Virus record (IMG/VR): IMGVR_UViG_3300025770_001265
Coordinates: 1-59,912 of that record
DNA from: a virus
DNA: 59,912 nucleotides
Strand: one strand, 5' to 3'
In this document: positions 1-10,074 of the stretch, in pieces
How the letters are laid out: each line of letters begins with the position of its first letter
Position numbering within the stretch: position 1 is the first letter of the stretch
Notes under the pieces: model-generated
Database searches by the model: none
What the model saw: the letters and a program-made list of their open reading frames with translations, nothing else
Told to the model about the DNA's origin: nothing
Translations under genes and position numbers: made by a program

Positions 1-1
1 C

Positions 2-300
2 AGTAGCTCCTCAGAAAGTAGCTCTAGTAGTTCTATTACTGCTGGTAGTAGTGCTAGTAGCTCATCAGAAAGTAGTTCCAGTAGCTCCTCAGAAAGTAGC
101 TCTAGTAGTTCTATTACTGCTGGTAGTAGTGCTAGTAGCTCATCAGAAAGTAGTTCTAGCTCCTCAGAAAGTAGTTCTAGCTCATCAGAAAGTAGTTCCA
201 GTAGCTCCTCAGAAAGTAGCTCTAGTAGTTCTATTACTGCTGGTAGTAGTGCTAGTAGCTCATCAGAAAGTAGTTCCAGTAGCTCCTCAGAAAGTAGTAG
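2..300 (+). repeat. Imperfect tandem repeats encoding Ser/Glu linker
   Basis: A unit of about 78 bp, starting AGTAGCTCCTCAGAAAGTAG and including a TTCTATTACTGCTGG segment, begins at 2, 80 and 200. A shortened AGTAGTTCTAGCTC unit fills the gap between the second and third copies. Near identity at third codon positions shows recent expansion or gene conversion of the DNA itself. Confidence 0.8.
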
Positions 301-322
301 CTCTAGCTCGCTTACTATTTAA
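2..322 (+). CDS. C-terminal end of a Ser-rich tail/adhesin protein (5' truncated by window)
   Basis: The frame is open from the window edge and ends with TAA at 320-322. The visible 106 residues are almost only serine, broken by Glu and by a short ITAGSSAS segment, ending in SLTI. It resembles the Ser-rich linkers of the next two genes, so it is probably the tail of another modular virion adhesin. Here the linker is terminal, with no folded domain after it. Any catalytic or binding domain lies upstream of the window. The Val/Leu/Ala-rich ATG-initiated reading of the same DNA in another frame is a shadow. Confidence 0.75.
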   Translation, partial: SSSSESSSSSSITAGSSASSSSESSSSSSSESSSSSSITAGSSASSSSESSSSSSESSSSSSESSSSSSSESSSSSSITAGSSASSSSESSSSSSSESSSSSSLTI

Positions 323-368
323 TTAGATTCTTGCCAAGCGACATAAGCTACTTTAATATTTTGCATTT

Positions 369-3300
369 ATGGCCGAAGTCTATATAGATAGCGACAAAGA
401 AGTTCTTAAAATTAACGGCAGGTGCTACTATAAAGTACCTGGCGATAAAGCATACAGAACTCATCTAGGAAATGTTATCGAAGACGATTTCAGCGATTGT
501 AGAGATTGCTATGAAATTACATCAATAGTAGCTAGCTCTACAACTACTATTAATGGAGATCGTACTAAACTTAGATTCAAAGGCTTAGTTGGAGAAACGG
601 CTCTTTTAATATTTGATACTGGTACGGCGATTTACAACATACATATTGCCAATATCGGAGGATCATTTGTCTGGGATTATGGTAATAATAATAATGTCCT
701 ACACACATTTGGCGCCCCGCCGGAAAACTATACATTTGTACTAGGTTCGCATACCCACACTATCGAATTTATAGAACTTGGAAGTTTTATATTTAATGTA
801 AAATTCAATATTACAGATGTAGTAACGCCTGAAGCTGGCATGGTAGGCTCCATAGATAATGATGATGCAGGCCTCAATGAATGGCTTCAATATGGTAAGA
901 GAGTTAAGTTGTGCGTGGATACTGGAACTTCAAGCACAAATTGCTTTACAATAGACTACGGAGATAATGATGGTGCAGGAGTTCCAATTTTAACAAATGA
1001 TCAGCTATTTCAAGAATTTGTCCGACAAGTAAACCAAGCGAATCTTGGAATTACCGGACTCGTAGACAGTAACGGTGATTTAATCATTTATGACAACACT
1101 ACTAAACTTAGCCCAGACCTTAGTTTAACTGTTATAGACATAGGAGGTAATGTACCTGACATCACTGTTACTGTATCAGAAGAACCCGCATTCGACGCAG
1201 ATAGGGACGGAACTCCTAATTATCTAGATTCAGACCCATTTGGTGAAGTAGGTGCAAGAGTAGCCGGTCTAAACGTAGGCAGCCTTCCCATTGAGTTTGG
1301 AACTAACGTAAGCGATTACATCTCAATTTGTATATCCGGTATTTGCTTTGAGTCAGCAACGCCTGCAACCACTACGATTAACGCACTAAATAGCATAGTA
1401 AGTCAGGTAAACTCCGGAACGGCACAATCCGGAATGAGGGCTTCATTTACAGGTGGAATTTTCAAAACATGGTTCCCTGCTAATAATAGAGTTAAACCTT
1501 GGATGCAGGTTAAATATTCAATAGGAACTATAAATAATGGGATGCTGACCTACCTAGATGGTAGTACTATTTTGGATCTCACTGATTCAGACAATGATGG
1601 TATTCCGGATTCGTCAGATAGTGATCCTTTGGGACTGACCAATACTGGAGTAACTCCAGCAGTATTTGATGACGCAAATATTCCGAATACATTTCCGACG
1701 CATGAGAATGATAAAATTAAAATTTGTGTTGCAGGGCGGTGTTATGAATCTGATCTTCCACCTACGACAAAAGCAGCAGCTTTAGAGCAGATAGCTAATA
1801 AAATTGCAGCAGATTATGCCGCTGGTTTAATTCCATATACAGCGACATATGATGCCGTTAATCAAGATCTTATAATCATAGACGCATTAACTGGATTAGC
1901 TCCAACTCCTATAACGGCTACCGTCGTAACGGGTGGAGTTGAATCTAGCTTACAAGAAGGTCAACTAGCTACGCCAATACCCGTAACTGGTGAGTATGGA
2001 ATTACTGGGTTTAATGGGGATCTAGCGGGAGCTAATGGAACTTACGTTATAGAAGATAATACTGTAGGTGGAAAACCAACGTATTCTAACGGAGAAGGTT
2101 GGTACATGTTCTGGGACGGAAGTCAGTGGGTAATTACAAATAGCCCGTATGATAAAACTGGATCTTGGATAGGAAATGGTTCTGCTGAGATTGGTGCGGG
2201 GAATTTTGACACAACTAATGGGCATAATGGATTTGATGTTCAAGTTGCAACAGCCACAGAAGAGTCCATAGAAATATCAGGATTAGCTGGATTGTACGCT
2301 GGTGCTAACTCTAGTTTTTCAGTTGACGGCGGGGATTTGAATGGAAAACCAACGTACTCTAATGGGGCAGGTTGGTACATGTTCTTTGATGGTAGTACTT
2401 GGGTAATTACAAACAGCGCTTATGATAAAACAAGCCTTTGGCTGACAAATGGGAATGACAATCCCGCTGCTGGTTCATATGATACGGGTATTCCTATTAC
2501 AGGATTTACTCCTCCTAAGGACGAGGCTAATGGGAACTATAGGAAAACAGGTCAATTAGATGTATACGGGATTCCTATATACGAAAATGAAAATGGCTGG
2601 AAACTCTCTTACAATCCGGACAAAGGTGGTTGGATACTGTTTAAGGGACTATGGCCAAGTGCAAGTTGGATAGGAAGCGGAAATCAAACTGGAGATCCTA
2701 GTAATTCTGTTTTTGACTATACACTACATGGTGGGTCTGCTGACTTTGCAAGTCAGGGTGGTACATCAGGAGTTGTACAAGTATCTGCAGAGTCGGAGTT
2801 GGATGTTCCTTTTACTGAGTTTGTATTAAATCTTGCTACTCCCACTCCCACGGTACCTCCAGTAGACACTACTGCCATTTCTAGTAGTTCCTCTAAATCT
2901 AGTAGCTCATCTAAATCCAGCTCCAAGTCTAGTAGTTCTAAATCCAGTAGCTTCAGTAGCTTCAGTAGCTCCTCCTCAGATTCTGATGGATCCAGTAAAT
3001 CCTCTAAATCTAGTTCCAACTCTAGTAGCTCCTCAGTTTCTAGTACATCCAGTAGCTTCAGTAGCTCCTCCTCAGATTCTGATGGATCCAGTAAATCCTC
3101 TAAATCTAGTTCCAACTCTAGTAGCTCCTCAGTTTCTAGTACATCCAGTAGCTTCAGTAGCTCCAAGTCTAGTAGCTCATCCAAGTCCAGTAGTTCCTCT
3201 AAGTCCAGTAGCTCCAAGTCCAGTAGCTCTTCCAAATCTAGCAGCTCTTCCAAGTCCACTAGCTCCAAATCCAGTAGCTCCAAATCCAGTAGCTCCAAGT

Positions 3301-4709
3301 CCAGCAGCTCCTCCAAGTCCAGCAGTTCCTCTAAGTCCAGTAGCTCCAAGTCCAGTAGCTCTTCCAAATCTAGCAGCTCTTCCAAGTCCAGTAGCTCCAG
3401 TAGCTCTTCCAGGTCCAATAGCTCCAAGTCTAGTAGCTCTTCCAAGTCCAGTAGCTCTTCCAGGTCCAATAGCTCCAAGTCTAGTAGCTCTTCCAAGTCC
3501 AGTAGCTCTTCCAAATCCAGTAGCTCCTCTAAGTCCAGTAGCAGCTCTGAGCAGGAACCTGCTCTGCCAACCTGTGTGTCTATACTCAATTATGCTAATC
3601 CATATGGGGACTTTAATAATCCTCCGATGGAATTGACGTATCAAGGAGGATACGGGCAAGCAGCAACTTGGACCTTCAACACAGGAAACGGCACAACCAG
3701 TGGGGACGCTGAGTATAAAATTTTATATGGCGTGCACCCAACCATTAACTGGATTTTCGGCTGGAAATTAGAACGCCGTTATCTCTGGGCTGATCATGTT
3801 ACTTGGGACCCTTGGACGACGTTAGAGAATCCACATCAAGGCGCGTTTTGGGCGGTCACGCCACAAGACGTGTGGAGTGCCTCCAACAATTACGGCGGCT
3901 ACCGTCCATCAGACTGCACACCCCTTTCATCCACCTCTAGCTCCTCAATCAGCTCTGAGAGTAGCTCCAGTAGCTCCAAAAGCTCGAGTAGTAGTAACAG
4001 TAGTTCCAGTTCCAGTATGTCTAGCAGCTCTTCATATACGGTACCTACTTCTTATCAAACGATAACAGCAGCTGCTAATATTAAAGCATACCCAAGTGCA
4101 GCCACGGGGTGTAACGGAAACGGAGTTAATGTAGTACACCAAACAATTACCGGAGCAACTTCTGGGGAATTTTATTTTATCGAATTTTGGGTAAAAAGAG
4201 ATTTGGCAATGACGACAACTACATATATCAAAAGTGGCGGCGACGGGAGCTCGTGGAACCAAGGGGTGGATTGTTGGGCTCTAGGAGTACCAAAGACAGT
4301 AAGCCAGAATTGTGTGGCCTCTGGTAATTTCGGAACTGAAGGATCCTCCAATCCAGCTGACGACCCTCTTATTACATGGTATGGCTATGGCGGACTTTAT
4401 GATTGGTGTCGGGTTCAGTATAAAGTGCACCCAGGTGCTGGCGATCCGACGAATTCGGCGTTCCCTGGTGGTACCGTTGATGTATGTTTGGGCTTTTGGG
4501 ACGCGTCAGGGATTTCGAGTCCGGTGTTGACAGGTGACGCTTTTAAAATAGCAACACAATCTGGATACGAACCTTGGATGAATGCAGGTTTAGGTGGTGA
4601 TAGGGATTACCGCAAAGGTACTAACATATTGAGCTCGCCAACGGACCTAACTGCTGGAAATTGGGTTAGAACCAGCGATGGCGGCGGTTACCATCTAACG
4701 ATTAGTTAA
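369..4709 (+). CDS. Modular tail fibre/adhesin with TSP3-like repeats and Ser-rich linkers
   Basis: A 1446-residue protein, probably a surface-exposed tail or receptor-binding component. The N-terminal region (1-270) is not recognised. Two thrombospondin type 3-like calcium-binding motifs follow: DADRDGTPNYLDSDP near residue 275 and DSDNDGIPDSSDSDP near 406. Three related Trp/Gly-rich repeats lie at about 545-780, with the shared core GGKPTYSNGEGWYMFWDGS; the third copy is divergent. A long Ser/Lys linker covers about 835-1063. A Trp-rich module (about 1064-1187), a second short linker and a C-terminal module rich in Gly/Trp/Cys (about 1223-1446) follow. Linker-separated modules are typical of adhesins and secreted carbohydrate-binding proteins. 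No catalytic residues were recognised. The ATG at 369 is the first after the preceding stop. Confidence 0.75.
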   Translation: MAEVYIDSDKEVLKINGRCYYKVPGDKAYRTHLGNVIEDDFSDCRDCYEITSIVASSTTTINGDRTKLRFKGLVGETALLIFDTGTAIYNIHIANIGGSFVWDYGNNNNVLHTFGAPPENYTFVLGSHTHTIEFIELGSFIFNVKFNITDVVTPEAGMVGSIDNDDAGLNEWLQYGKRVKLCVDTGTSSTNCFTIDYGDNDGAGVPILTNDQLFQEFVRQVNQANLGITGLVDSNGDLIIYDNTTKLSPDLSLTVIDIGGNVPDITVTVSEEPAFDADRDGTPNYLDSDPFGEVGARVAGLNVGSLPIEFGTNVSDYISICISGICFESATPATTTINALNSIVSQVNSGTAQSGMRASFTGGIFKTWFPANNRVKPWMQVKYSIGTINNGMLTYLDGSTILDLTDSDNDGIPDSSDSDPLGLTNTGVTPAVFDDANIPNTFPTHENDKIKICVAGRCYESDLPPTTKAAALEQIANKIAADYAAGLIPYTATYDAVNQDLIIIDALTGLAPTPITATVVTGGVESSLQEGQLATPIPVTGEYGITGFNGDLAGANGTYVIEDNTVGGKPTYSNGEGWYMFWDGSQWVITNSPYDKTGSWIGNGSAEIGAGNFDTTNGHNGFDVQVATATEESIEISGLAGLYAGANSSFSVDGGDLNGKPTYSNGAGWYMFFDGSTWVITNSAYDKTSLWLTNGNDNPAAGSYDTGIPITGFTPPKDEANGNYRKTGQLDVYGIPIYENENGWKLSYNPDKGGWILFKGLWPSASWIGSGNQTGDPSNSVFDYTLHGGSADFASQGGTSGVVQVSAESELDVPFTEFVLNLATPTPTVPPVDTTAISSSSSKSSSSSKSSSKSSSSKSSSFSSFSSSSSDSDGSSKSSKSSSNSSSSSVSSTSSSFSSSSSDSDGSSKSSKSSSNSSSSSVSSTSSSFSSSKSSSSSKSSSSSKSSSSKSSSSSKSSSSSKSTSSKSSSSKSSSSKSSSSSKSSSSSKSSSSKSSSSSKSSSSSKSSSSSSSSRSNSSKSSSSSKSSSSSRSNSSKSSSSSKSSSSSKSSSSSKSSSSSEQEPALPTCVSILNYANPYGDFNNPPMELTYQGGYGQAATWTFNTGNGTTSGDAEYKILYGVHPTINWIFGWKLERRYLWADHVTWDPWTTLENPHQGAFWAVTPQDVWSASNNYGGYRPSDCTPLSSTSSSSISSESSSSSSKSSSSSNSSSSSSMSSSSSYTVPTSYQTITAAANIKAYPSAATGCNGNGVNVVHQTITGATSGEFYFIEFWVKRDLAMTTTTYIKSGGDGSSWNQGVDCWALGVPKTVSQNCVASGNFGTEGSSNPADDPLITWYGYGGLYDWCRVQYKVHPGAGDPTNSAFPGGTVDVCLGFWDASGISSPVLTGDAFKIATQSGYEPWMNAGLGGDRDYRKGTNILSSPTDLTAGNWVRTSDGGGYHLTIS
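2961..3152 (+). repeat. Perfect-looking 96-bp tandem duplication in Ser linker
   Basis: Two adjacent copies (2961-3056 and 3057-3152) encode the same linker, including the only Asp/Gly interruption (SDSDGSSKSS). The copies agree base by base as far as can be seen by eye, which points to a recent duplication. Confidence 0.8.
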
Positions 4710-4733
4710 TTTGTATACGAGATAATTTTAACC

Positions 4734-7700
4734 ATGAAACCAAAGGATCTAATTAATAAACGCGGTGTAATATCCGTAGAGCAGGGCAAGAAAATCAAGG
4801 GCGGCGTAGATACGGGAGAACTTGCTTGGACTGTAAAAGTTATTAAAAAAGAAGAAGTTTCAGAGGAAGATCGTATACCAGCTTCTGTAGATGACGAAAT
4901 AGGTATAACTGACGTTGTCGAAGGTTACGTAATAAGACCTCTTGCAGTAGACCCACAAAATAGCGGTACTGCTGCAGCAGGGCATGGAGAAAAACATACG
5001 CCAATCAGAGGTGGTATATCTATAGGGTCGCATAAAAACGGAGCATGGGGAGGAACTGGGACAATGGCTGGCTTTGCAAAGGGAGCTTTAGATGGTGAGC
5101 TTTGTGGGGTAACTAATAACCATGTAGTGGGTTTAGTTTATGACCCAAGTTTGTCTGTGATAGACACGACATTACTTACCCAACATTGTCCGGATTTCAT
5201 ACCTAGTACTAATCCAGATTTGGTGGGTAGGGGTATAATGACAGGCCAACCTGGGATTGCAGATCAACAAGGGAATGGATTTAATACTTTAGGTTCTGTA
5301 AAATACGTACATCCATTTAATATTAAGAAACTTTATGATTCCGTTAGTATTCCCGATAATTATGTCGATGCTGCTTTATTTGATTTAGCGGGTACGCATC
5401 AGTCAGATTACTTTCCTACATCACAACTTTATGATTCAGCTCCTTTGGGGCTTAATCCTAATACACTACCTATATTTGATTTCAATAACTTCCCCTTAAC
5501 GGATAATCAAGATTACGAGATAATCAAGATAGGAAGAACAACAGGGAGAACGCCAACGTTAAGTGACTCTGTAGCGCTTGCAAACGCGGGTATTGGTTAC
5601 ATACCCACCAAAGCAATATCTGGCATAAGTAGTGCAAATATCATAATGTGCGACTCCGGAGGGGTATATGACGTTACTGCTATATTTTCAGACATAATTA
5701 AAGTTTGGATACCTAATTCTGGCACGAGAGGCGTTCGACAAGATTTTAGTAATTCTGGAGATTCTGGCGCTTTAGCATGTATTAAATGGGATGGTGAGTG
5801 GTATATTCTTGGGTTAGTGTTCGCAGGAACTGATCCAGAAAATGGTCAATCTGAGACTTTCATATGTCGTATAGATTATGTAATGAAGGTCTTGCAAATT
5901 GGATCTCATTGGACTCCCGATACTGCACTGCGTAGTAATTTTACTGATCTTTCTGACGTATCACCTGCTTGGGGTGTGGGTAAGTTATGGGATGGTTCTA
6001 TAATAGTGCCTAAAGCTATAACTAGTGATTTTATAAAACTCAACGACGGAGGAACCGGATTTTCAGGGGGAGTATATAATACAAAATCCAGGTATAGAAA
6101 ACTTAAGAGGGTGCGGAAAGATGGTACACATTATCTACAGCCAGCTAATTATGGAGCTGCAAGCTCAGTAGATGAGGTTGAAGCGCTGGTAGTTACAGTT
6201 GGGTCGCACTCAAATCCTGGGCCTACAAATGCGTATTATGTAGATGGGGTTGAGCGTCCTGAATTTGCATGGGATAGAGGAAAAACCTATAAACTCAATT
6301 TAACAAATGTACCCTATACACACCCATTTGCTATAGTTGATGATGATACAAGCCAAGTATTACTTCAAAATCAAAATGGGAGTATAGTAGACTTTACAGT
6401 ACCGTACGGAGTTGGACCTAAAAATATTATTAGATATGAATGCCAAGCTCATGTAGGTATGGGCTCTAATATTAGAATAGGTGCAGGAGCTGCTTTTGTA
6501 AGCTCATCTTCCAAGTCCTCCAGATCCAGTAGCTCTAGCTCCAAGTCCAGTAGCTCCTCCAAGTCCAGCTCCAAGTCCAGTAGTAGTTCCTCTAAGTCCA
6601 GCTCCAGTAGCTCTAAGTCTAGTAGCTCCAAGTCCAGTAGTTCTAAGTCCAGTAGCTCCTCTAAGAGTTCATCAAGTTCGTCAATTACATCTTCTAGGTC
6701 CAGTAGTTCCTCCAGATCTAGTAGCTCTAGCTCCAAGTCCAGTATTAGTTCCTCTAAGTCCAGCTCTAGCTCTTCACAAAGCTCATCTAATTCCTCAGTA
6801 AGTAGCGTTTCTAGTAGCTCGAGTGATGGCCCACTTGCGCTTAATGACTCTAACTTCAATAGCGCGATTACCCTATACTGTAAGCCAGCCAATTATGGTG
6901 GGGATCAAGCCCTGGCTATTCAAACTTATGGTTTGATTGAGTACTGGGATGTTTCTGCCGTGACTAATATGAGCATGGCATTCGGTACCTCCCAGACGGG
7001 TTATAGCCAATTGAATAGCGGACTTTACGGATATAAGGACTTTAACGAGGACATAAGTAGATGGGACACGAGTAGCGTAACAAATATGGGAGGTATGTTC
7101 TGGGCCTGCCAAGCCTTTGACCAGGATATCAGTACTAAACAAGTTACCGTAAATGGTAATACCTATACTGCGTGGGACACTAGTAATGTTGAATATATGG
7201 GCTCCATGTTTCGTCATGATGCCTGGCCTGGGTACGGTAACTTCAATCAGGACATAGGAAACTGGAATACCAGCAAAGTAAAAACGATGGACTCCATGTT
7301 CCGTAAATGGGGGACCTCATCCTACGACGCCTACGGCTTCAGTCATGATATCAGTACTAAACAAGTTACTGTAGGTGGCTCAACCTATACAGCCTGGGAT
7401 GTAAGTAGCGTGGAGGATATGAACTACATGTTCTTCCATAATAAAGTGTTCAATCAAAATATAGGAAATTGGGATACCAGTTCGGTTGCTAACTTCAAGA
7501 GTATGTTCAGTAGCGCAGAAATCTTTAACCAGGACATAAGTACAAAACAAGTTACTGTAGGTGGCGCCACCTACACAGCCTGGGATACATCTGCAGCGAC
7601 GAACATGAACATGATGTTCCACACCACAAGTGCTTTCAATCGAAATATATATAACTGGGATGTTACTGGTGTAACTGATTGTAATACTTTTTCATACCAA

Positions 7701-9341
7701 ACACCCGCAGCATGGAGGACAGTACATAAGCCCTTCTTTACAAACTGTAATCCTGCTACGTATACGCCAGCAAGTAGTTCCAGTAGCTCTAAGTCCAGTA
7801 GCTCCTCAGGAAGTAGCCGTTCTAGTAGTTCCAGTAGCGATAGTTCCCAATCCAGTAGGAGCTCCTCTAGCCATGCAGGTCCGCAAGTTCAGGTATATAA
7901 TGTGGGAGGGCCGTGCAACAATGTAGGAACTCATCCTAACTACACTGGGTGCACCGGCAGCGCGCCAATAATAGTGTGGCATGCAGGTGGAATTCCTTTA
8001 CCTAACCCTACCTCTAATTCATTCGTTGAATTTAAGCATTCCGGACCGGGTACACTCTTGCACGGTGGTAATTGGGTAACAATAGCCAGTGCGCAAAACA
8101 GCACAGGAGTTTACCAACCCAATGACCAACCAGATACTGCTGGATCGGGAACGGTTCTCACCATTGATGGAGTGGGATTCCATACTTTTGAGTTTCGTGG
8201 CACTCTCAATGGAGTTGTAGGCCCCATCGACACTGTCTACTACAACACAGGATATTCCAGCAGCTCCAGTAAGAGCTCCTCTAGTTCCTCCGAATCCAGC
8301 GCTAGCTCACAAAGTAGTAGCAATTCAAGTGCAAGCTCAATGACTGTATCGACGATTACAGGCTACATGACTTTACAGCTTAATGCAGATTATATGGTTT
8401 CAAGTTACGATTCAGGCGATATTCACTCGACTGTAATGGGTCCGCAGGCCAACCCGTGGGGGACTCATCTTGGCTACTGGTCCGGAACTGCTATTGGTAA
8501 AGGCTTCTCTGGGACGCCACCTACATATCAGCTCGTCTACGATGAGTTAGGGCAGTACGGAAAGCACCAATGGGACGTCTATGATATAGCATATGGCGAG
8601 CCAAATTCGACTCGATATGACAATAGATGGAGTGAATTTATGACATGCAGTATAAGGTGGCGTGAACCGATCAATGCTTGGGAAATGACGAATTTTGTTT
8701 TCGACAGCAGTAACAGTTACGTAGCCACTAACGTACTACACACCAACCATCCTGATAATGCGGAAGATAACAATTTTGAAATGCCTGTAAGGCGAGATGG
8801 AACTTCGCTTCGCTGGATCCCGCTTACCGGTGGCCTTGGATCCCCGCCGATTGATAGCACGGCATGGGGAGGAACTGGGACTTACTACAACTACCCAAAT
8901 ACATGGGGCCGTGAAGTAGACCAACAAGGACGTGGCATTAGTTTAGTTGTCGCCAACCCCACATGGGTGTCACCAACAATTGCGGTTACTGGAGTGGGCG
9001 GGGGACCCGCGTCGGGTGGCTCACTGTCGCTGGGCCTAGCCCCAGTAATAACGTATACCACCTCCGTTGCGCCAGCGTCCGTTGAATTTCGAGTAGAACA
9101 AGGACCTAGTGGCACTTGGCCGCAGAACTGGTTATTCGGCGGTAATTGGCAATCAATAAATCTAAGTAACTTTAGCGCAGGAACTTACCAACCATCGGAT
9201 CCCGCAACTGGAGTGGTTATAGATATGACTGGTAGCGCCTCAGGATGGCCTTTTAAAGGATTGCATGAATGTGAAATGCGTTGCACTGACGCACAAGGAA
9301 ATATAAGTACCGTCGAATACTTCGATTTTACCTTAGTATAA
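4734..9341 (+). CDS. Tail adhesin with trypsin-like protease, cupredoxin-like and BspA/DUF285 domains
   Basis: A 1535-residue modular virion protein. Residues about 85-400 look like a chymotrypsin-fold serine protease. The candidate triad is His130 (TNNHVVG), Asp212 (NYVDAALFDL) and Ser344 (NSGDSGALA). Residues about 466-582 resemble a cupredoxin-like fold, with YYVDGVERPE and a C-terminal YECQAHVGMG. After a Ser/Lys linker, residues about 700-1002 are BspA-like DUF285 repeats (FNEDISRWDTSSVTNM type). Two Ig-like modules sharing FGGNW/HGGNW and GTYQPSD/GVYQPND signatures lie near 1050-1170 and at the C-terminus, separated by more Ser linkers and an unknown Trp-rich module. It probably binds, and may cleave, host surface proteins. 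It may instead act in virion maturation. Confidence 0.8.
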   Translation: MKPKDLINKRGVISVEQGKKIKGGVDTGELAWTVKVIKKEEVSEEDRIPASVDDEIGITDVVEGYVIRPLAVDPQNSGTAAAGHGEKHTPIRGGISIGSHKNGAWGGTGTMAGFAKGALDGELCGVTNNHVVGLVYDPSLSVIDTTLLTQHCPDFIPSTNPDLVGRGIMTGQPGIADQQGNGFNTLGSVKYVHPFNIKKLYDSVSIPDNYVDAALFDLAGTHQSDYFPTSQLYDSAPLGLNPNTLPIFDFNNFPLTDNQDYEIIKIGRTTGRTPTLSDSVALANAGIGYIPTKAISGISSANIIMCDSGGVYDVTAIFSDIIKVWIPNSGTRGVRQDFSNSGDSGALACIKWDGEWYILGLVFAGTDPENGQSETFICRIDYVMKVLQIGSHWTPDTALRSNFTDLSDVSPAWGVGKLWDGSIIVPKAITSDFIKLNDGGTGFSGGVYNTKSRYRKLKRVRKDGTHYLQPANYGAASSVDEVEALVVTVGSHSNPGPTNAYYVDGVERPEFAWDRGKTYKLNLTNVPYTHPFAIVDDDTSQVLLQNQNGSIVDFTVPYGVGPKNIIRYECQAHVGMGSNIRIGAGAAFVSSSSKSSRSSSSSSKSSSSSKSSSKSSSSSSKSSSSSSKSSSSKSSSSKSSSSSKSSSSSSITSSRSSSSSRSSSSSSKSSISSSKSSSSSSQSSSNSSVSSVSSSSSDGPLALNDSNFNSAITLYCKPANYGGDQALAIQTYGLIEYWDVSAVTNMSMAFGTSQTGYSQLNSGLYGYKDFNEDISRWDTSSVTNMGGMFWACQAFDQDISTKQVTVNGNTYTAWDTSNVEYMGSMFRHDAWPGYGNFNQDIGNWNTSKVKTMDSMFRKWGTSSYDAYGFSHDISTKQVTVGGSTYTAWDVSSVEDMNYMFFHNKVFNQNIGNWDTSSVANFKSMFSSAEIFNQDISTKQVTVGGATYTAWDTSAATNMNMMFHTTSAFNRNIYNWDVTGVTDCNTFSYQTPAAWRTVHKPFFTNCNPATYTPASSSSSSKSSSSSGSSRSSSSSSDSSQSSRSSSSHAGPQVQVYNVGGPCNNVGTHPNYTGCTGSAPIIVWHAGGIPLPNPTSNSFVEFKHSGPGTLLHGGNWVTIASAQNSTGVYQPNDQPDTAGSGTVLTIDGVGFHTFEFRGTLNGVVGPIDTVYYNTGYSSSSSKSSSSSSESSASSQSSSNSSASSMTVSTITGYMTLQLNADYMVSSYDSGDIHSTVMGPQANPWGTHLGYWSGTAIGKGFSGTPPTYQLVYDELGQYGKHQWDVYDIAYGEPNSTRYDNRWSEFMTCSIRWREPINAWEMTNFVFDSSNSYVATNVLHTNHPDNAEDNNFEMPVRRDGTSLRWIPLTGGLGSPPIDSTAWGGTGTYYNYPNTWGREVDQQGRGISLVVANPTWVSPTIAVTGVGGGPASGGSLSLGLAPVITYTTSVAPASVEFRVEQGPSGTWPQNWLFGGNWQSINLSNFSAGTYQPSDPATGVVIDMTGSASGWPFKGLHECEMRCTDAQGNISTVEYFDFTLV

Positions 9342-9342
9342 T

Positions 9343-10074
9343 ATGAATATAGTAAAAGTACATAAAACAGATATCAAAGTAGACATTACCGGTCTAGATA
9401 AAACGACTATTGCTCGAATAGAGAATGGTCGTTATGAAGGAGCGTCACGTAAGCTTTGCGCAAAAGTATTAGACCCAAGTTTGCCATTTCTGGAACTTGG
9501 CGGGTGTATGGGAGTGCAGGCTAATGAGACAGATCCAAATCTAGACAACCCAGAGTTGCATGTAGTAGTTGAGGCTAGCCCTTGGGTATGTGAGCTTAAT
9601 GAAAGAAATAAGAAATTAAATAACTCAAAGTATACCATTATTAATAAAGCAATTCATGGGAGTCTAGAGTCTGTATCGTTTCGCGTTCCTGAAAAGGGGC
9701 AAGAGTTCATCATGACCGGATCAGTTGTCTTACCTGGTTCGAAGCGGATACGATATCCTAATGGTGTCGTTGGAGAAATGGGGACTAATGTAGTGGAGGT
9801 CCCTGCAACTAATGTAACAAAGTTGCTTAATGACATTGGATGGGACGAGGCTGCTATACTGTGTGATATAGAGGGAAGTGAGTTTAATCTATTAATGGAG
9901 GATATGGAGGCTTTTGTTGATCGATGTCCATGGTTAGTCATAGAATGGCACCCAAAATCACGAAAAAAAGGTTTTGGATACCGGAAGAATTTACACAAGC
10001 AGCTATGTGAGAATAAAGAATTTGTACCAGAAGCCTCAAATAATGCAAATATGACTTTTTATAGAAATAAGTAA
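9343..10074 (+). CDS. FkbM-family SAM-dependent methyltransferase
   Basis: A 243-residue protein with the FkbM (Methyltransf_21) pattern: a SAM-binding loop LELGGCMGVQANE near residue 50, an acidic end of strand 2 (VVVEASPWVCELNERN), and the diagnostic DIEGSEFNLL near residue 180 followed by LVIEWHPK. The family commonly O-methylates sugars or related acceptors. It starts two bases after the adhesin stop, so it is almost certainly co-expressed with it. Glycan or side-chain modification of virion surface proteins, for example the Ser linkers, is an attractive but unproven role. Confidence 0.8.
   Translation: MNIVKVHKTDIKVDITGLDKTTIARIENGRYEGASRKLCAKVLDPSLPFLELGGCMGVQANETDPNLDNPELHVVVEASPWVCELNERNKKLNNSKYTIINKAIHGSLESVSFRVPEKGQEFIMTGSVVLPGSKRIRYPNGVVGEMGTNVVEVPATNVTKLLNDIGWDEAAILCDIEGSEFNLLMEDMEAFVDRCPWLVIEWHPKSRKKGFGYRKNLHKQLCENKEFVPEASNNANMTFYRNK

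Noticed and set aside
2-322. CRISPR-like array from the direct repeats
   Set aside because: Repeats are contiguous, variable and in frame as Ser codons, without unique spacers.
2753-3589. Long minus-strand and alternate-frame ORFs across the Ser linkers (LLDLEELL-type and Pro/Val/Ala-rich proteins)
   Set aside because: They are antisense or shifted readings of a repetitive Ser linker in a real gene; repeats without stops give long shadow ORFs.
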